Position numbers and translations under genes: made by a program. Shown piece after piece: positions 6,730-17,000 of a stretch of DNA of 64,000 nt. This stretch comes from CAYOOT01 sp964405665. Its GTDB lineage: Bacteria; Bdellovibrionota_C; UBA2361; SZUA-149; CAZDWZ01. Each line of letters starts with the position of its first letter. The stretch's first letter is position 1. The stretch spans positions 10,918-74,917 of the forward strand of contig CAYOOT010000005.1 in NCBI GenBank assembly GCA_964405665.1, read 5' to 3'. Below the pieces are notes generated by a model. That model saw nothing but the letters and a program-made list of their open reading frames with translations. It was not told where the DNA came from and ran no database searches.

Positions 6730-8745
6730 TTATGCTCTTATCAAAACATCTTTTATTTTTTCTTTGTTTGCAAAAACAAAGAAAAAATTCGGACCAATCA
6801 CAACTACTGTTCCACATAACATCACTAAGCCACCAAACCAAAGCCAAACTTGCAAAGGATTAATAAAAACCTTAATCATTGCCGGCGCTTTTTGAAAATC
6901 AATCTCCGCATCATCTTGCGGGGTTTCCGTTCCGGTTAAAGCAAGATATAAATCATCGCGAGGAGTAATTCGCATATCAACCTCCGAAGTCATCTCCTGG
7001 CTTCTTTGGTAGAGCCTTCTTTCTGGCTGCAAATAGCTAAGAAACTCGCCCGAGGAAGCTAAAGATACTTTTACCTTGGATGTCAAAGCCGTATAATCAG
7101 CAAGTTGTGTTTCATTTAAGGAAACCAATTCCAGCAGATATCTTCCTACCGTTATTTTTTCACCAACTCTTAGCACAATATCTTTTTCTGTTTTAAAACC
7201 CATTGAGGCAGTAATAGCAATGGCAATAATAGCAACTCCCAGATGGACAATTAAACCACCATATTTTTTGGGTCGTCTTTTGATTAGAGCAACTGCCGGA
7301 ATAATTTCTTCTTCCAAGTCTTTTCTATTTCGGGCACGGCGAAATTCCGATTCAATTGTCATAATTACAAATAAGCAAAGACCAAAAGAAATTGCCGAGT
7401 AATATTTGCTGCTATCAATCCAAAGAAAGAATAATGTAAGCACTGCTCCAGTGATTAATGGACCAGCAAAAGTTTTCAACCAAACTTTAAAATTATTTTT
7501 AGTCCAGGCGATAAGCGGACCAACTCCCATTAAAAAAAGTAACATTAAAAATAGAGGAACATTTACTTTGTTAAAAAATGGCGGGCCAACAACACTCTTT
7601 TGTCCGGTAAGGGCTTCACTAAATACCGGATACATCACACCCCAGAAAGTCGCAAAACAAATACTAAGAAGAATTAAATTATTAAATAAAAATGCCGCTT
7701 CCCTACAAAAATAACTTTCTAAGAAACGCTCCGGTTGCAATTGTTTATAACGATAAAAAATTAAGCTCCCCGCAACAAGAAGAATCACAATGATATAGGC
7801 TAAAAATACCCAACCGACATCAGTTTCAGCAAAAGCATGAACACTTTGCACCACGCCGGAACGAGTCAGAAAAGTTCCAAAAACTGCTAAGGCATAAGTA
7901 AGAACAGACAAACAGCAATTCCAAACTTTTAGCATCCCCTTTTTCTCTTGTACCATCACTGAATGGATAAAGGCCGTGCCGGTCAACCAAGGCAAGAACG
8001 AGGCATTTTCCACTGGATCCCAAGCCCAAAATCCACCCCAACCTAATTCAATATAAGCCCAATTGCCCCCTAGCATTATTCCAGCGGTGAGGAATCCCCA
8101 AGCAACAAGCGTGTAACGGCGAGTCAAAATAATCCAATGATCTTTTAAATTGCCGCTTAGAAGTGCTGCCAGGCAAAAAGAAAATGGGATAACAAAACCG
8201 GTAAATCCCAAATAAAGCATTGGCGGATGAATTAACATTGAGGGGTTTTGTAAAAGCGGATTTAAGCCGTTACCATCAAAGAGCACACTCCCTTCTGGAA
8301 CAAGACGAAAAGGATTGGTTAGAAAAACTACAACTGCTAAAAAAAAGTTGCAGGAAATATTTAAAATTGGAAGCAGCCAACTTACTAGATCTCTGGGAAC
8401 CAATTCCAATTTTGTGGCAACGATGGTTGAAAAAAGGCACATTAAAAAAGCCCAAAGCAACATCGAACCATCCATCCCGCCCCAAACAGCCGAAATTAAA
8501 TAATACCAAGGCATGTCGTTATTGGAATGCTGCCAAATATATAAATAGTTATAGTTATGATTGACAAAGGATACCGCTAAATAAATCAATGCCGCAGCAG
8601 CAAGAACAAAACCTAAACACAAACAATTTTTAGAGGACAAAGTATAATCTTGATTTTTTTTTATCGCCCCTCTGATACCAAGTAAAAAACCGAGTAAGGT
8701 CGCAAGCCAGGCAGTAGCCAATGTAAAATTTCCAAAATCAAGCAT
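6730..8745 (-). CDS. ccmF: Cytochrome c haem lyase subunit CcmF
   Basis: The 671-residue protein has some 14-15 transmembrane helices and the tryptophan-rich motif WGGFWAWDPVENASFLPWL, preceded by NPFRLVP, the haem-handling QNPSMLIHPPMLYLGF region and FGTFLTRSGVVQSVHAF. A periplasmic loop (GFKTEKDIVLRVGEKITVGRY) and a last helix close the protein. CcmF with CcmH and CcmI ligates haem to apocytochrome. Length is normal. It heads the ccm block, 8 bp after thiE. A perfect 15-bp hairpin (6755-6788) lies in its last codons. Confidence 0.95.
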   Translation of the reverse strand: MLDFGNFTLATAWLATLLGFLLGIRGAIKKNQDYTLSSKNCLCLGFVLAAAALIYLAVSFVNHNYNYLYIWQHSNNDMPWYYLISAVWGGMDGSMLLWAFLMCLFSTIVATKLELVPRDLVSWLLPILNISCNFFLAVVVFLTNPFRLVPEGSVLFDGNGLNPLLQNPSMLIHPPMLYLGFTGFVIPFSFCLAALLSGNLKDHWIILTRRYTLVAWGFLTAGIMLGGNWAYIELGWGGFWAWDPVENASFLPWLTGTAFIHSVMVQEKKGMLKVWNCCLSVLTYALAVFGTFLTRSGVVQSVHAFAETDVGWVFLAYIIVILLVAGSLIFYRYKQLQPERFLESYFCREAAFLFNNLILLSICFATFWGVMYPVFSEALTGQKSVVGPPFFNKVNVPLFLMLLFLMGVGPLIAWTKNNFKVWLKTFAGPLITGAVLTLFFLWIDSSKYYSAISFGLCLFVIMTIESEFRRARNRKDLEEEIIPAVALIKRRPKKYGGLIVHLGVAIIAIAITASMGFKTEKDIVLRVGEKITVGRYLLELVSLNETQLADYTALTSKVKVSLASSGEFLSYLQPERRLYQRSQEMTSEVDMRITPRDDLYLALTGTETPQDDAEIDFQKAPAMIKVFINPLQVWLWFGGLVMLCGTVVVIGPNFFFVFANKEKIKDVLIRA
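6755..6788. repeat. Perfect 15-bp intragenic hairpin
   Basis: ATTTTTTCTTTGTTT and its exact complement flank a GCAA loop within the last codons of ccmF (FFFVFANKEKIKD). Confidence 0.8.
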
Positions 8746-8753
8746 GTGTCTTT

Positions 8754-9473
8754 TTATAATGTCCGAAATAATTTTACAAATTTTTCCATGGCTTTTGCCG
8801 GATTATCTGCCAATAAAACAGAAGAAATCATTCCGACCCCAGATACTCCAGTTTTAAGCACCTCTTTGCAGTTATTTAAATCGATGCCTCCTAAAGCATA
8901 AATTGGAATTTTACAGGATTGCTGAGTTTTTTTCAGATATTCCAGTCCCAACGGAGAGCCATCCATTGTTTTTGAAATTGCTTGATAAATAGGAGAAAGC
9001 AAAACATAATCACAAGCGGCTTTTTCTGCTTGTGAAACTTCTTCTACCGAATGAGCAGAGTAGCCAATAATAAAATCATTCCCTACTAACTTTCTTATTT
9101 CAGGAAAATTATTCTGCTTTCCAGTTAAATGAACACCCGCACAAGAAGTTTCTAGAGCTAACTGATAATTAGAATTTAATACCAGCTTCACTTGATAATT
9201 CTTACAAATTGGCAATAGTTCTTGAATCACCTGCTTTAATTCTGGATCGCTTGCTGGATTTTCTTTTTGTTCTCTGAGCTGAAGATATTTAACAAAGCCT
9301 TCACTGACAGCTAAAACCTTTTCAATTATAGAAACTAAAGTTCCTGCTTTTCTTAAGCGATAGCCGTCGGTGATTAGATAGATTGATTGTTTTGTTTTCA
9401 ATATTGGGCCTGGTTGAACAAAATATCTGGTTTTCCGGGCAGCCATAAAGGCTGCCCCTACGTTGAATTCCAA
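8754..9473 (-). CDS. thiE: Thiamine phosphate synthase ThiE
   Basis: The TIM-barrel enzyme starts in earnest at QSIYLITDGYRL, with LQLREQ, LVLNSNYQLA, GVHLTGKQN, IGYSAHSVEEV, YVLLSPIYQ and YALGGIDLNN in family order. It couples thiazole phosphate to HMP-PP. The N-terminus is uncertain. The first ~20 codons of the longest frame (VGAAFMAARK) come from a paired-hairpin repeat, while a TTG at 9401 would begin at LKTKQSIYLITD, close to the usual family start. The gene follows thiG and precedes ccmF by 8 bp. Some key residues differ mildly from consensus (LTGKQN where HLGQED is common), so activity is probable, not certain. Confidence 0.85.
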   Translation of the reverse strand: MEFNVGAAFMAARKTRYFVQPGPILKTKQSIYLITDGYRLRKAGTLVSIIEKVLAVSEGFVKYLQLREQKENPASDPELKQVIQELLPICKNYQVKLVLNSNYQLALETSCAGVHLTGKQNNFPEIRKLVGNDFIIGYSAHSVEEVSQAEKAACDYVLLSPIYQAISKTMDGSPLGLEYLKKTQQSCKIPIYALGGIDLNNCKEVLKTGVSGVGMISSVLLADNPAKAMEKFVKLFRTL

Positions 9474-9512
9474 ATGTGGTTAATTGTAGGGGCAGGTTTT
9501 ATGCCTGCCCGG
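9435..9512. repeat. GTAG/CTAC hairpin pair in tail-to-tail order, copy 2
   Basis: Here the two hairpins are permuted relative to copy 1. CCGGGCAGCC/GGCTGCCC ending CTAC comes first, then a linker GAATTCCAAATGTGG, then GTAGGGGCAGG/CCTGCCCGG. It lies between thiG and the conserved part of thiE and provides the apparent 5' codons of thiE. Confidence 0.8.
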
Positions 9513-9519
9513 TTAAGCA

Positions 9520-10299
9520 TTATTCTATTAGCCCCGATAACGGACTCGACGCATGAGCATAAAGTTTCTTCGGCATTCTACCAGCCAAATAAGCCAGTCT
9601 TCCCGCTTCCACTCCCGCTTTCATCGCCGCAGCCATTTTTATTGGATCTTTAGCGCAAGCGATTGCCGAATTAGTAAGCACCGCAGCTGCTCCTAACTCC
9701 AAACAGCGCGTCGCATCAGAAGCTGTTCCGATACCAGCATCCACAATTACTGGAACTTTTGCCTGCTCAATAATAATCATTAAATTATAAATATTTTGCA
9801 CTCCCAAGCCGCTTCCGATCGGTGCAACAAGAGGCATCACTGCAGCAGCTCCGGCATCCTGACATTTTTTTGCCACTATCGGATCATCAGTAATATAAGG
9901 AAGACAAACAAAACCTTCATTGGCAAGAATCTTACAGGCTTCAATTGTTTTTTCATTATCAGGGTAAAGAGTTTTCTCATCACCAATGACTTCAATTTTT
10001 ACAAAATTTCCCACTCCTGCTTCTCGGGCAAGACGCGCCGTTCTTAAGCAATCTTCCAATGTGTAGCAGCCGGCAGTATTGGGAAGAATAGTGAGATTAG
10101 GAATATCATTTAAATAATCAAGGAGTGATTCTTTGGAACTGTCTGTAATATTCACTCGACGCACTGCAACTGTAATCATCTCTGCTCCGGAAGCAACAGT
10201 AGCAACTTTAGTTTGTTGAAAATCCCGATATTTACCCGATCCGACAATTAAGCGAGAATTAAAAGTTTTATCGCCTATTTGATAAGTGTCTTTTTGCAT
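9520..10299 (-). CDS. thiG: Thiazole synthase ThiG
   Basis: The 259-residue protein has the family start IGDKTFNSRLIVGSGKY, the Schiff-base lysine in NFVKIEVIGD, LPNTAGCYTLEDCLRTARLARE, DAGAAAVMPLVAPIGSGLG and VDAGIGTASDATRCLELGA. ThiG builds the thiazole ring from deoxyxylulose phosphate, dehydroglycine or glycine-derived imine, and sulfur from ThiS thiocarboxylate. It lies 8 bp downstream of thiS. ThiF and ThiH/ThiO are not in the window. Confidence 0.96.
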   Translation of the reverse strand: MQKDTYQIGDKTFNSRLIVGSGKYRDFQQTKVATVASGAEMITVAVRRVNITDSSKESLLDYLNDIPNLTILPNTAGCYTLEDCLRTARLAREAGVGNFVKIEVIGDEKTLYPDNEKTIEACKILANEGFVCLPYITDDPIVAKKCQDAGAAAVMPLVAPIGSGLGVQNIYNLMIIIEQAKVPVIVDAGIGTASDATRCLELGAAAVLTNSAIACAKDPIKMAAAMKAGVEAGRLAYLAGRMPKKLYAHASSPLSGLIE

Positions 10300-10307
10300 A
10301 ACAACTC

Positions 10308-10517
10308 CTAGCCCCCACCAACAAAGTGGATGATTTCTATCTGATCACCAAATGTCAGCTTGGTGTTTTCATAAGCATTTCTTGGAATAATATCTTTATT
10401 TAATTCAATAGCAATTTTTTTTTCAGCAAGACCTAATTCAAACAACAAAGCAGAAAGCGTAGGACTTTTAGTTCTTGTGCTCTCACCATTTAATTTGATT
10501 TCAATTCCTTCTTGCAT
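10308..10517 (-). CDS. thiS: Sulfur carrier protein ThiS
   Basis: This 69-residue ubiquitin-like protein begins IEIKLNGESTRT, contains KKIAIELNKDIIPRNAYENT and FGDQIEIIHFVGGG, and ends in the Gly-Gly needed for adenylation and thiocarboxylation. It is coupled to thiG. Confidence 0.95.
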   Translation of the reverse strand: MQEGIEIKLNGESTRTKSPTLSALLFELGLAEKKIAIELNKDIIPRNAYENTKLTFGDQIEIIHFVGGG

Positions 10518-10571
10518 AGATAACTACACTGCAAAGTCACAAAAGATCCTCCTCCGCCAAGGCTAGGGAGG

Positions 10572-10600
10572 ATTTAACTTTTTCTATGAAAAAGTTAAAT
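10572..10600 (-). terminator. Stem-loop at the end of trxA
   Basis: A perfect 13-bp stem (ATTTAACTTTTTC with its complement, TAT loop) begins at the trxA stop codon on the minus strand. It has no clean U-run afterwards, so it may attenuate rather than end transcription into thiS. A small CCTCC/GGAGG repeat follows. Confidence 0.5.
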
Positions 10601-10923
10601 TATACCACCTTGGTAATCGCATTAATCAATTCTTGCTTAGCAACGGCCCCGACGATTTGGCCTTTAAGTTCCCCGCTTTTAAAAAGCATTAAATTAGGAA
10701 TGCCGCGCACATTATATTTCATTGCCGCTTCTTTATTATTATCAATATTAATTTTAAAAACTTTTAATTTCCCTGTATAAGTATTAGCCAATTCTTCAAC
10801 GATGGGAGCTATTGTTTTACACGGCCCGCACCAAGGAGCCCAGAAATCGATCAAAACCGGCAATTCGGATTTAATAACTTCTTTATCAAATTCACTATCA
10901 GCTAACTCTTTAACCAAAGACAT
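10600..10923 (-). CDS. trxA: Thioredoxin
   Basis: The 107-residue protein has the full thioredoxin fold signature: VLIDFWAPWCGPCK with the redox pair Cys32/Cys35, the Asp-bearing KVFKINIDNNKEAAMKYNV, and the cis-Pro loop RGIPNLMLFKSGE. It is a cytosolic dithiol reductase with no signal peptide. It sits upstream of thiS and the ccm genes, which also need thiol chemistry, but an intervening stem-loop suggests separate control. Confidence 0.97.
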   Translation of the reverse strand: MSLVKELADSEFDKEVIKSELPVLIDFWAPWCGPCKTIAPIVEELANTYTGKLKVFKINIDNNKEAAMKYNVRGIPNLMLFKSGELKGQIVGAVAKQELINAITKVV

Positions 10924-11124
10924 ACATTACTCCAATTTAGATAAAAACCATTTTAGAAGGTTTAGGTATAGAACAACATGACAAAGTTGAAAAGAGCAGA
11001 AATTGTTCATTAATTTCCTGCAAATAGTTTTAATCAGAGAGATTTACTGCTAATTCAAATAATCAAACTTTATCTCATTTTCAATTTAAGTTACTGTGAT
11101 CAACTTAATTATAGGAGATTAAGA

Positions 11125-11373
11125 ATGATTAACAAAAAAATACTTTTTTCTACTTTTCAAAGTTTAGTTGTTGCTTCTTTAATGACTGGTTGTGCTGCTA
11201 AAGGAACGACAACTGATACCAGTAAAAAATCCTCTTGCGGCTGTAGTGATAAAAAATGCTCAAGTGGTACTTGTGGCGGTGCTGTAGCTCCAGCTGGCAG
11301 TTGCTCAGGGGATAAAAAATGTTCTGCTGAACATAAATGTTCTGCGGACAAATGTTGTTCAGGTAAGAAGTAG
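11125..11373 (+). CDS. Small Cys-rich lipoprotein
   Basis: The 82-residue product follows a good Shine-Dalgarno (AGGAG, 7 nt spacing). It has a signal peptide and lipobox (SLMTGC), then a Lys/Ser-rich tail holding about twelve more Cys in short spacings (SCGCSDKKCSSGTC, CSGDKKCSAEHKCSADKCC). One His and many Lys lie among the Cys. The mature part looks like an unstructured metal-binding or thiol-rich tail tethered to a membrane. No family is recognised. It is a single-gene unit transcribed toward the convergent Omp85 gene. Confidence 0.75.
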   Translation: MINKKILFSTFQSLVVASLMTGCAAKGTTTDTSKKSSCGCSDKKCSSGTCGGAVAPAGSCSGDKKCSAEHKCSADKCCSGKK

Positions 11374-11413
11374 AATTATACAAATTCAGAGATCCGAAGT
11401 CGGATTTCTGGTT

Positions 11414-11446
11414 TCGGAATTCGGAAATCTGATTTCTGAATTCCGA
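11414..11446. terminator. Bidirectional stem-loop between convergent genes
   Basis: TCGGAATTCGGAAATC pairs with GATTTCTGAATTCCGA with one mismatch and a one-base centre. It lies between the + strand lipoprotein and the - strand Omp85 gene, with a smaller related hairpin (ATCCGAAGTCGGAT) just upstream. It probably ends both transcripts. Confidence 0.5.
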
Positions 11447-11479
11447 TTTCTGATGCTTTCTATTTGAGTAATACCCCCA

Positions 11480-14044
11480 TCAGAACCCTGCCCCGATCCC
11501 AAAATTAAATCTCCCAAACCTTTCCCCATTCACTCGATCTAAAGCAAAACCATATTCAGCGCTGATTGGTCCGATCGGAGTTTTATATCTTAAGCCGAAT
11601 CCCGGAGAAAAACGTAAATCATTTATATTATGCGTATCTCCCGTGAAATCTCCATTATTTTCCAAAAAGGCTTGTCCCGCATCAAGAAAGGTCAATCCAA
11701 TCAATGATTCCGTAAAATCCAACTGAAATTCCGATCGAAAATTAAAACTACGATCCCCTCCGACAATATCTCCATCAACTCCTCGCGGTCCAATCGCATT
11801 TCTGGAAAATCCCCGCAAACTGTCTCGGCCTCCCAGAAATAATCTTTGACTCAGAGGAATCACATCGGTATCGGAGAACGGTTGCAAATAAGTAAAATTA
11901 ACATTATTTGCCCAGGTTAGATCCGATAAAAGGGGCAGATAAAAAGATTGTTGCGCATTAAAACCATAAAAATTAATTGTTGATCCCATCCCTTTAAGCG
12001 AAGCTCGTGCTTGCACTAAAGTTCTTGCACCTTTTCTTGGGTTATAAAGACTATCTCTTAAATCCCAATCAAGTTGGGTATTGAAAATAGAAAGTCTTTT
12101 TTGCCCCACATCTGTCTGATCAATAATAATATCATCTGGCACATCATAAAGCCTCTCTTCAAAAACAGAATAAAAAATCCCCAGATTCAAATCCTTACTC
12201 AGCTTTCTTCTAAAGTTGGAAGAATATCCGATTCGATCGTAACTGTAAGATTCCAATAATTGCAAAGAATAGCGCGCAAACAGTTCGATAAAATGATCAA
12301 AGCCGCTATTATAAATATTTTGCGATGAAACTCCCAGGCGCAAGGTTCCGGCATCGAAAACATTTTCTCCGTTTCTTACAAAACCATCCACTCCTAAAGT
12401 GACGGCCTTGCCACTACGCCATAAATTTTTCTGTCCCACTTCGCCCAATAAATGCAAGCCCTCTTCGGAATTTAGAGTTAATCCTAATTGAAAACTTCCA
12501 GTATCCCGTTCAACAACTTTAACTAAAATGTCTTCATTTTCCTGATCATAAATTCCATCTACTGGCAGAATTTCTACAGAACGAAAAAATCCTGTTTGGT
12601 ATAGAGCTTCCTCAGAACGTTTAATTCTTTCATCAGATAAAACTTGATCTTTTTTAAAGGCTAATTTGGTAGTGATTAATTCATTGTCGATATAATAATT
12701 TCCCCAGACCGAGATTTTGCCGGCTTTAATTTGAGGACCTGAGAAAATATCAATCCGCAACTCACCACTTTGCACTTGATAAGCAATTTCAATTTTAGCA
12801 CTTAAATATCCTTTATTATAAAATAACTTCAATATTCTTCTTTTTTCATCTTCTGCTATTTTCTCGCTGAATAAATCTCCGGTTTTAAGCTTTTCTTCAA
12901 TCTTTTCTTGCAGATCATAATCAATTGTTGTTTTACTTAAATAAGCATAAATAATTTTATTAATTTTATTTTCAGCTTTTTCCTTAATCTCAATTTGTAA
13001 ATCCAAAAGATCAATTTCTTTGGTGGGGATCAATTTGAAAGAGACTTCGACATCAGGATATCCTGCCGCATCATAATATTTTTCGATTTCATTAAGATCG
13101 CTGGAAATCACTTCTTTAATCAATATCCCAGGCCGCCAATGCTTAAAAACAAACCAACCCTTAGGTCTAGATTCCATCAACTTTTCCAATTCACTGGAAC
13201 TGAATTTTGTATTTCCCTGAAAAATAATTTCATTTAAGAAAACTCGATTACCTTCATTGATATTAATTAGATAATTTTTTCTCGATCCCTCTATCGGCAA
13301 TTCTTCAAAATTTACCTCCGAGAAAAGATAACCTTGTTCTTCATACATTTTTGCTATTTCTCTGACTAGACTGCTGATCGCCGAAGGAGCAAAGGGCACA
13401 GTTCTTGTTTCTAAACGCAAAGGCCCTAATAATTCTACGGCAGAAAAAACAGTATTTCCCTTAAAATTGATGGTTATCGGATCCCGATGTTCAATTTTAT
13501 AAATTAATTTTTTATTGGAAGAATTTTCCACATTTTCCACAGAGGATTGCCGAACCTCTGCTTGCAAATATCCTTCATTGCGTAAAGCCACCAATAAGGA
13601 AAGTTTAATATTTTTCAGATTGTTTTCACTATAGAGCTCTCCAATTTGCTCCCTTTGAATACTCTCTATTCTGCTCTTAACTTCCTGTGGCAGATCTCCT
13701 TCAATGACAATTGCTTCAATACGACTGGGTCTGTTTTCATCAATTGAACAGAAAATTTTCACATCTGGATATTGATCGTCCTTTTCCACCTTAAAATCTA
13801 CATCGACATTTAAATACCCGCGCTGATAATAGTTTTTTTTGATATTAGCTACTGATTGCACTAAAACATCTTCTTTGAATTCTTCGGCAACTCTTAAACC
13901 GGAAAATCTTCTCAATTCCTGTTCCGAAAAAAGATGATTTCCTGAAAAATAAATTTTATAAATTCTAAAAGAAGAAGTATCTGCAAAACAAAGTGTGCAA
14001 AAAAGAAAGAATAAAAATAAAGATATTTTGATTCTACTTAACAC
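11480..14044 (-). CDS. tamA: Omp85-family outer membrane assembly protein (TamA/BamA-like, six POTRA domains)
   Basis: The 854-residue protein has a signal peptide (SLFLFFLFCTLCFA), then about six POTRA units, each ending in a KGN/QGN/WGN-like strand (ITINFKGN, IIFQGN, ISVWGN), then a 16-strand barrel. The barrel carries GGRDSLRGFSRNAIGPRG (the conserved RGF motif) and ends in an aromatic-terminated strand, NFGIGAGF. TamA of E. coli has three POTRA domains and BamA five, so the count is unusual. The gene overlaps the tamB 3' end by 11 bp, which favours a TamA partner role in moving proteins or lipids to the outer membrane; a BamA identity is the alternative. Confidence 0.85.
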   Translation of the reverse strand: MLSRIKISLFLFFLFCTLCFADTSSFRIYKIYFSGNHLFSEQELRRFSGLRVAEEFKEDVLVQSVANIKKNYYQRGYLNVDVDFKVEKDDQYPDVKIFCSIDENRPSRIEAIVIEGDLPQEVKSRIESIQREQIGELYSENNLKNIKLSLLVALRNEGYLQAEVRQSSVENVENSSNKKLIYKIEHRDPITINFKGNTVFSAVELLGPLRLETRTVPFAPSAISSLVREIAKMYEEQGYLFSEVNFEELPIEGSRKNYLININEGNRVFLNEIIFQGNTKFSSSELEKLMESRPKGWFVFKHWRPGILIKEVISSDLNEIEKYYDAAGYPDVEVSFKLIPTKEIDLLDLQIEIKEKAENKINKIIYAYLSKTTIDYDLQEKIEEKLKTGDLFSEKIAEDEKRRILKLFYNKGYLSAKIEIAYQVQSGELRIDIFSGPQIKAGKISVWGNYYIDNELITTKLAFKKDQVLSDERIKRSEEALYQTGFFRSVEILPVDGIYDQENEDILVKVVERDTGSFQLGLTLNSEEGLHLLGEVGQKNLWRSGKAVTLGVDGFVRNGENVFDAGTLRLGVSSQNIYNSGFDHFIELFARYSLQLLESYSYDRIGYSSNFRRKLSKDLNLGIFYSVFEERLYDVPDDIIIDQTDVGQKRLSIFNTQLDWDLRDSLYNPRKGARTLVQARASLKGMGSTINFYGFNAQQSFYLPLLSDLTWANNVNFTYLQPFSDTDVIPLSQRLFLGGRDSLRGFSRNAIGPRGVDGDIVGGDRSFNFRSEFQLDFTESLIGLTFLDAGQAFLENNGDFTGDTHNINDLRFSPGFGLRYKTPIGPISAEYGFALDRVNGERFGRFNFGIGAGF

Positions 14045-17000
14045 TTTGCTCCTTTTGGGTCGCAGGGTCCAATTCTGAATTCGGTGAACTCACTGGAGTC
14101 GAGGGATCAAGATCTATGTTCGCTTTTTCTGCAGGCAAGGCAAAAAATCCTGAACTGGTTGAGAGATCTTTATCTTCGCCGCCGCCTTTGGGTTTCGTAG
14201 TGGATCCGGGCCCCTCGGCAAGCTCAGGGCGAGCGGGTTCAGCGGAACCAGGGCTATTCGGCTTTGCAGTCGAATAGAAAAAGTTACTCACTTCTGAAGG
14301 AAAAATATTGTAACCAGAAAAACTGGATTGATAATTCACCCCAATCGCAAAACCCCCCGAGCTTTCACTCTTGGCCCGGCCTTCGGGAAGAGTTTCCAAT
14401 CCGCCAAAAAACTTCAAATTGGAATTTAGTACATAATCTATTGTAACCGAGCCGGCTTGTTGTCGAGAAAGCTCCGATTGCAAATGAAGTTCAAATTTAT
14501 CAATAAGCGGCTTTTTTGCAGAAACTATCGGAATAAATTCTCCTGTTAAGGGAGAAAGTGCAGTTCCAAATTGGATTGAAGAAAGATTGGTTAAACTAGA
14601 AAAGCGATCGGCCAAACTAACTTCGGAAGCAGGATTGATTAAATCAGCAAGACCATAATGTTTACCCAACTTTTCATTTCTTCTTACAGCATCAAAACTT
14701 GTTCCAATTCCCAGTAATCCCTGAATATCTTCTTGCCGCAATCCGCTTTCCGAATGCAAAGATACTTCCGGATATTTTAATGTTCCGGATATTCCTAAAG
14801 TTATATGTTCATCTTCCGCGGCCTGATTTAGGACCACCGTTTCTGAAAGTAAGGAAATTTGCGGATCGGTATTGCCTGGCACAAAAAGTAGCTGTCCATT
14901 AATGATATCAAACTCTTTGGACTGCAAACCAAAAATTCCCTCAATCACTTCTACTTTTCCGGAAAAAAGTGGACGCGCTAAATTTCCCGTAACTTTCAAA
15001 TCACCTCTGAGCTCCGCTTGTGCAATATTAGTTTCTAAAACCAGTCCTTTTTCTGCTTTTAATCTCAGATCTAAAATAAAATCTTCCAAATATTGTCGAT
15101 TCTCTTTTTTGATGGTCACGGGATAGGAATTTCCCGTAAGAAAATCAGTAATTGATTTGATAATGGTTAATAAACTTATTATTTTTTCATACAAAGCATT
15201 TTGCACCGCCACTTCTCCGCTAATTACCCAAGGCTGATTGGCATCTTTAAAAAGCCTTAAATTGCCATCTAATTCTAAATTTAAGTTATCCACCGGTTCA
15301 ATCACGACATTGGGGAAATTTAATAATAAATTTACTTTTCTTGCCTCAGAAAAAATATCTTCTATCCGTCCCTGACCTTTCAATATCGCTCCATTCATCC
15401 GTGCACTAATCTCACTAATGCTGAGATCTCCCGCAGTTAATTCCGCCAGCACAACACCATCAGTAAGACCGACAATATTATTGCCCAAGGGGAGTGCAAA
15501 AGAAAATTTAGCAAGCTTTAATGGTCCACTAAATTTAGGATCAAGCAAATCACCGCTGATTTGCAATTCTAAAGATAAATCTCCGGAGAGTTGTTCAAAG
15601 AAATCCTGTTTGGAAGATAAGGTACCCAGTTCCCAATTTCCGGTCAAAGTAGCATGCCAGCCTTGATGCAAATTTAGACCGCCTTTTAGCGTAATTTCCT
15701 TTTCTTGAACTTTGAATTTTACTTGAGAAAAATCCAAGTCACCTTTATTTAACAAAATTAATATCTTATCGCTTTGAATAATTCTAAATTGATCTTTTAA
15801 ATAGCTAAAGCGGTTAATTTCAATTTTTCCATCTCCGGAATATAAATCATCGGCTTTAGAATGATAATGAAAGCTTCCTGCCAATTCACCTTCGGCGTTA
15901 CCTAACTGCTCTTTGGAAAATAAATACCCTAAAGGCAAGGAGGTTGAGAGCAATTCTAGTTCAAAATCATTTTTTGTTGTATCAGCCAACGGGCAAATAA
16001 TATTTAAATTTAGCGTTCGATCGAAAAATTGGGCATTAGCAATCAATTTTTCCAAATTTCCACTAATTTTAAAATCAGATCTCTTCTGATCCAAGTTTTT
16101 TCCTAAAATTTTACTGGAAACAACGTTTCCAGTAATTTCATAAGCGGGGTTTTGAAGTTTTCCGGAAAGGAGCAATGTAGCATCGATCTGATTTGATAAA
16201 TTAGGAAAAATCTGGGAAAACTCTTTAATTTTGGCTAGTTCTAGTCCGGAAAATTTTGCTTCTCCTTTAATCTCTTCCCCTTCTAATAAATTAAATTTAC
16301 CCAAAACTTTTCCGTTAAGCAAATTTGCCTCCAAATTTGCTTGCAAAAGATTTTCTGTCGGCATTAAAAATTGGATCTTCAACTTATCCAAAGGCGCATT
16401 GAGCAAAGCAATATTATCGATTTCAGCTTTTCCTTCCAGAGAAATGCGATCGGCATTAAACTTGCCTTTTAAATCAAGATTAACTTTGCTCTCCGGTAAA
16501 AGATAGGTGTTAATTCTTTTATTCTCCTCTTCCGATAAAACGGCAGAAAGCAAAGCAGCAAATTTATCGGCCCGATAAGAATTTAACTTTAAAGTTTCCA
16601 GTAAAAATTCTTTGGCTGCAAAAAAATAAGAAAAAGCGGCTTGCAAATCAATGTCTTTTTTTGAATCCTCGGTTAAAAAAACATTTTCCACCGCAACACG
16701 ATCTAAATTAACTAAAACATCGGCCTTGATCTGCTTGGGCTCTGTTCCGGCTTTTAAATAATAAATTCCCCCTTCCTTGAAACCGGCCTGCACCAAGAGT
16801 TTAACTTGCGGGTTATTCAATTTTCCCTCAATTCTCCCCTCCGCTTTTAAATCAACCGGATTAATGCTTTTTAAAACACTTTCTTCAAAAGCCCTTGTGA
16901 TGTAATCCTGTTTGGCTCTTGCAGAAAAATCCAAATTATAAAAACCTTCTTCTCCTAAAATAATTTCCCCTGTAGCAGTAGTTTCTGCTCCCAGGGCCTT

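Noticed and set aside
7220..8564. Several plus-strand frames of 60-114 codons opposite ccmF
   Set aside because: They are antisense to a strongly conserved membrane protein, with compositions expected of antisense shadows.
10924..11124. Possible tRNA or small RNA gene upstream of the Cys-rich lipoprotein
   Set aside because: No cloverleaf arms or T-loop consensus could be found; the stretch is AT-rich and probably promoter DNA.
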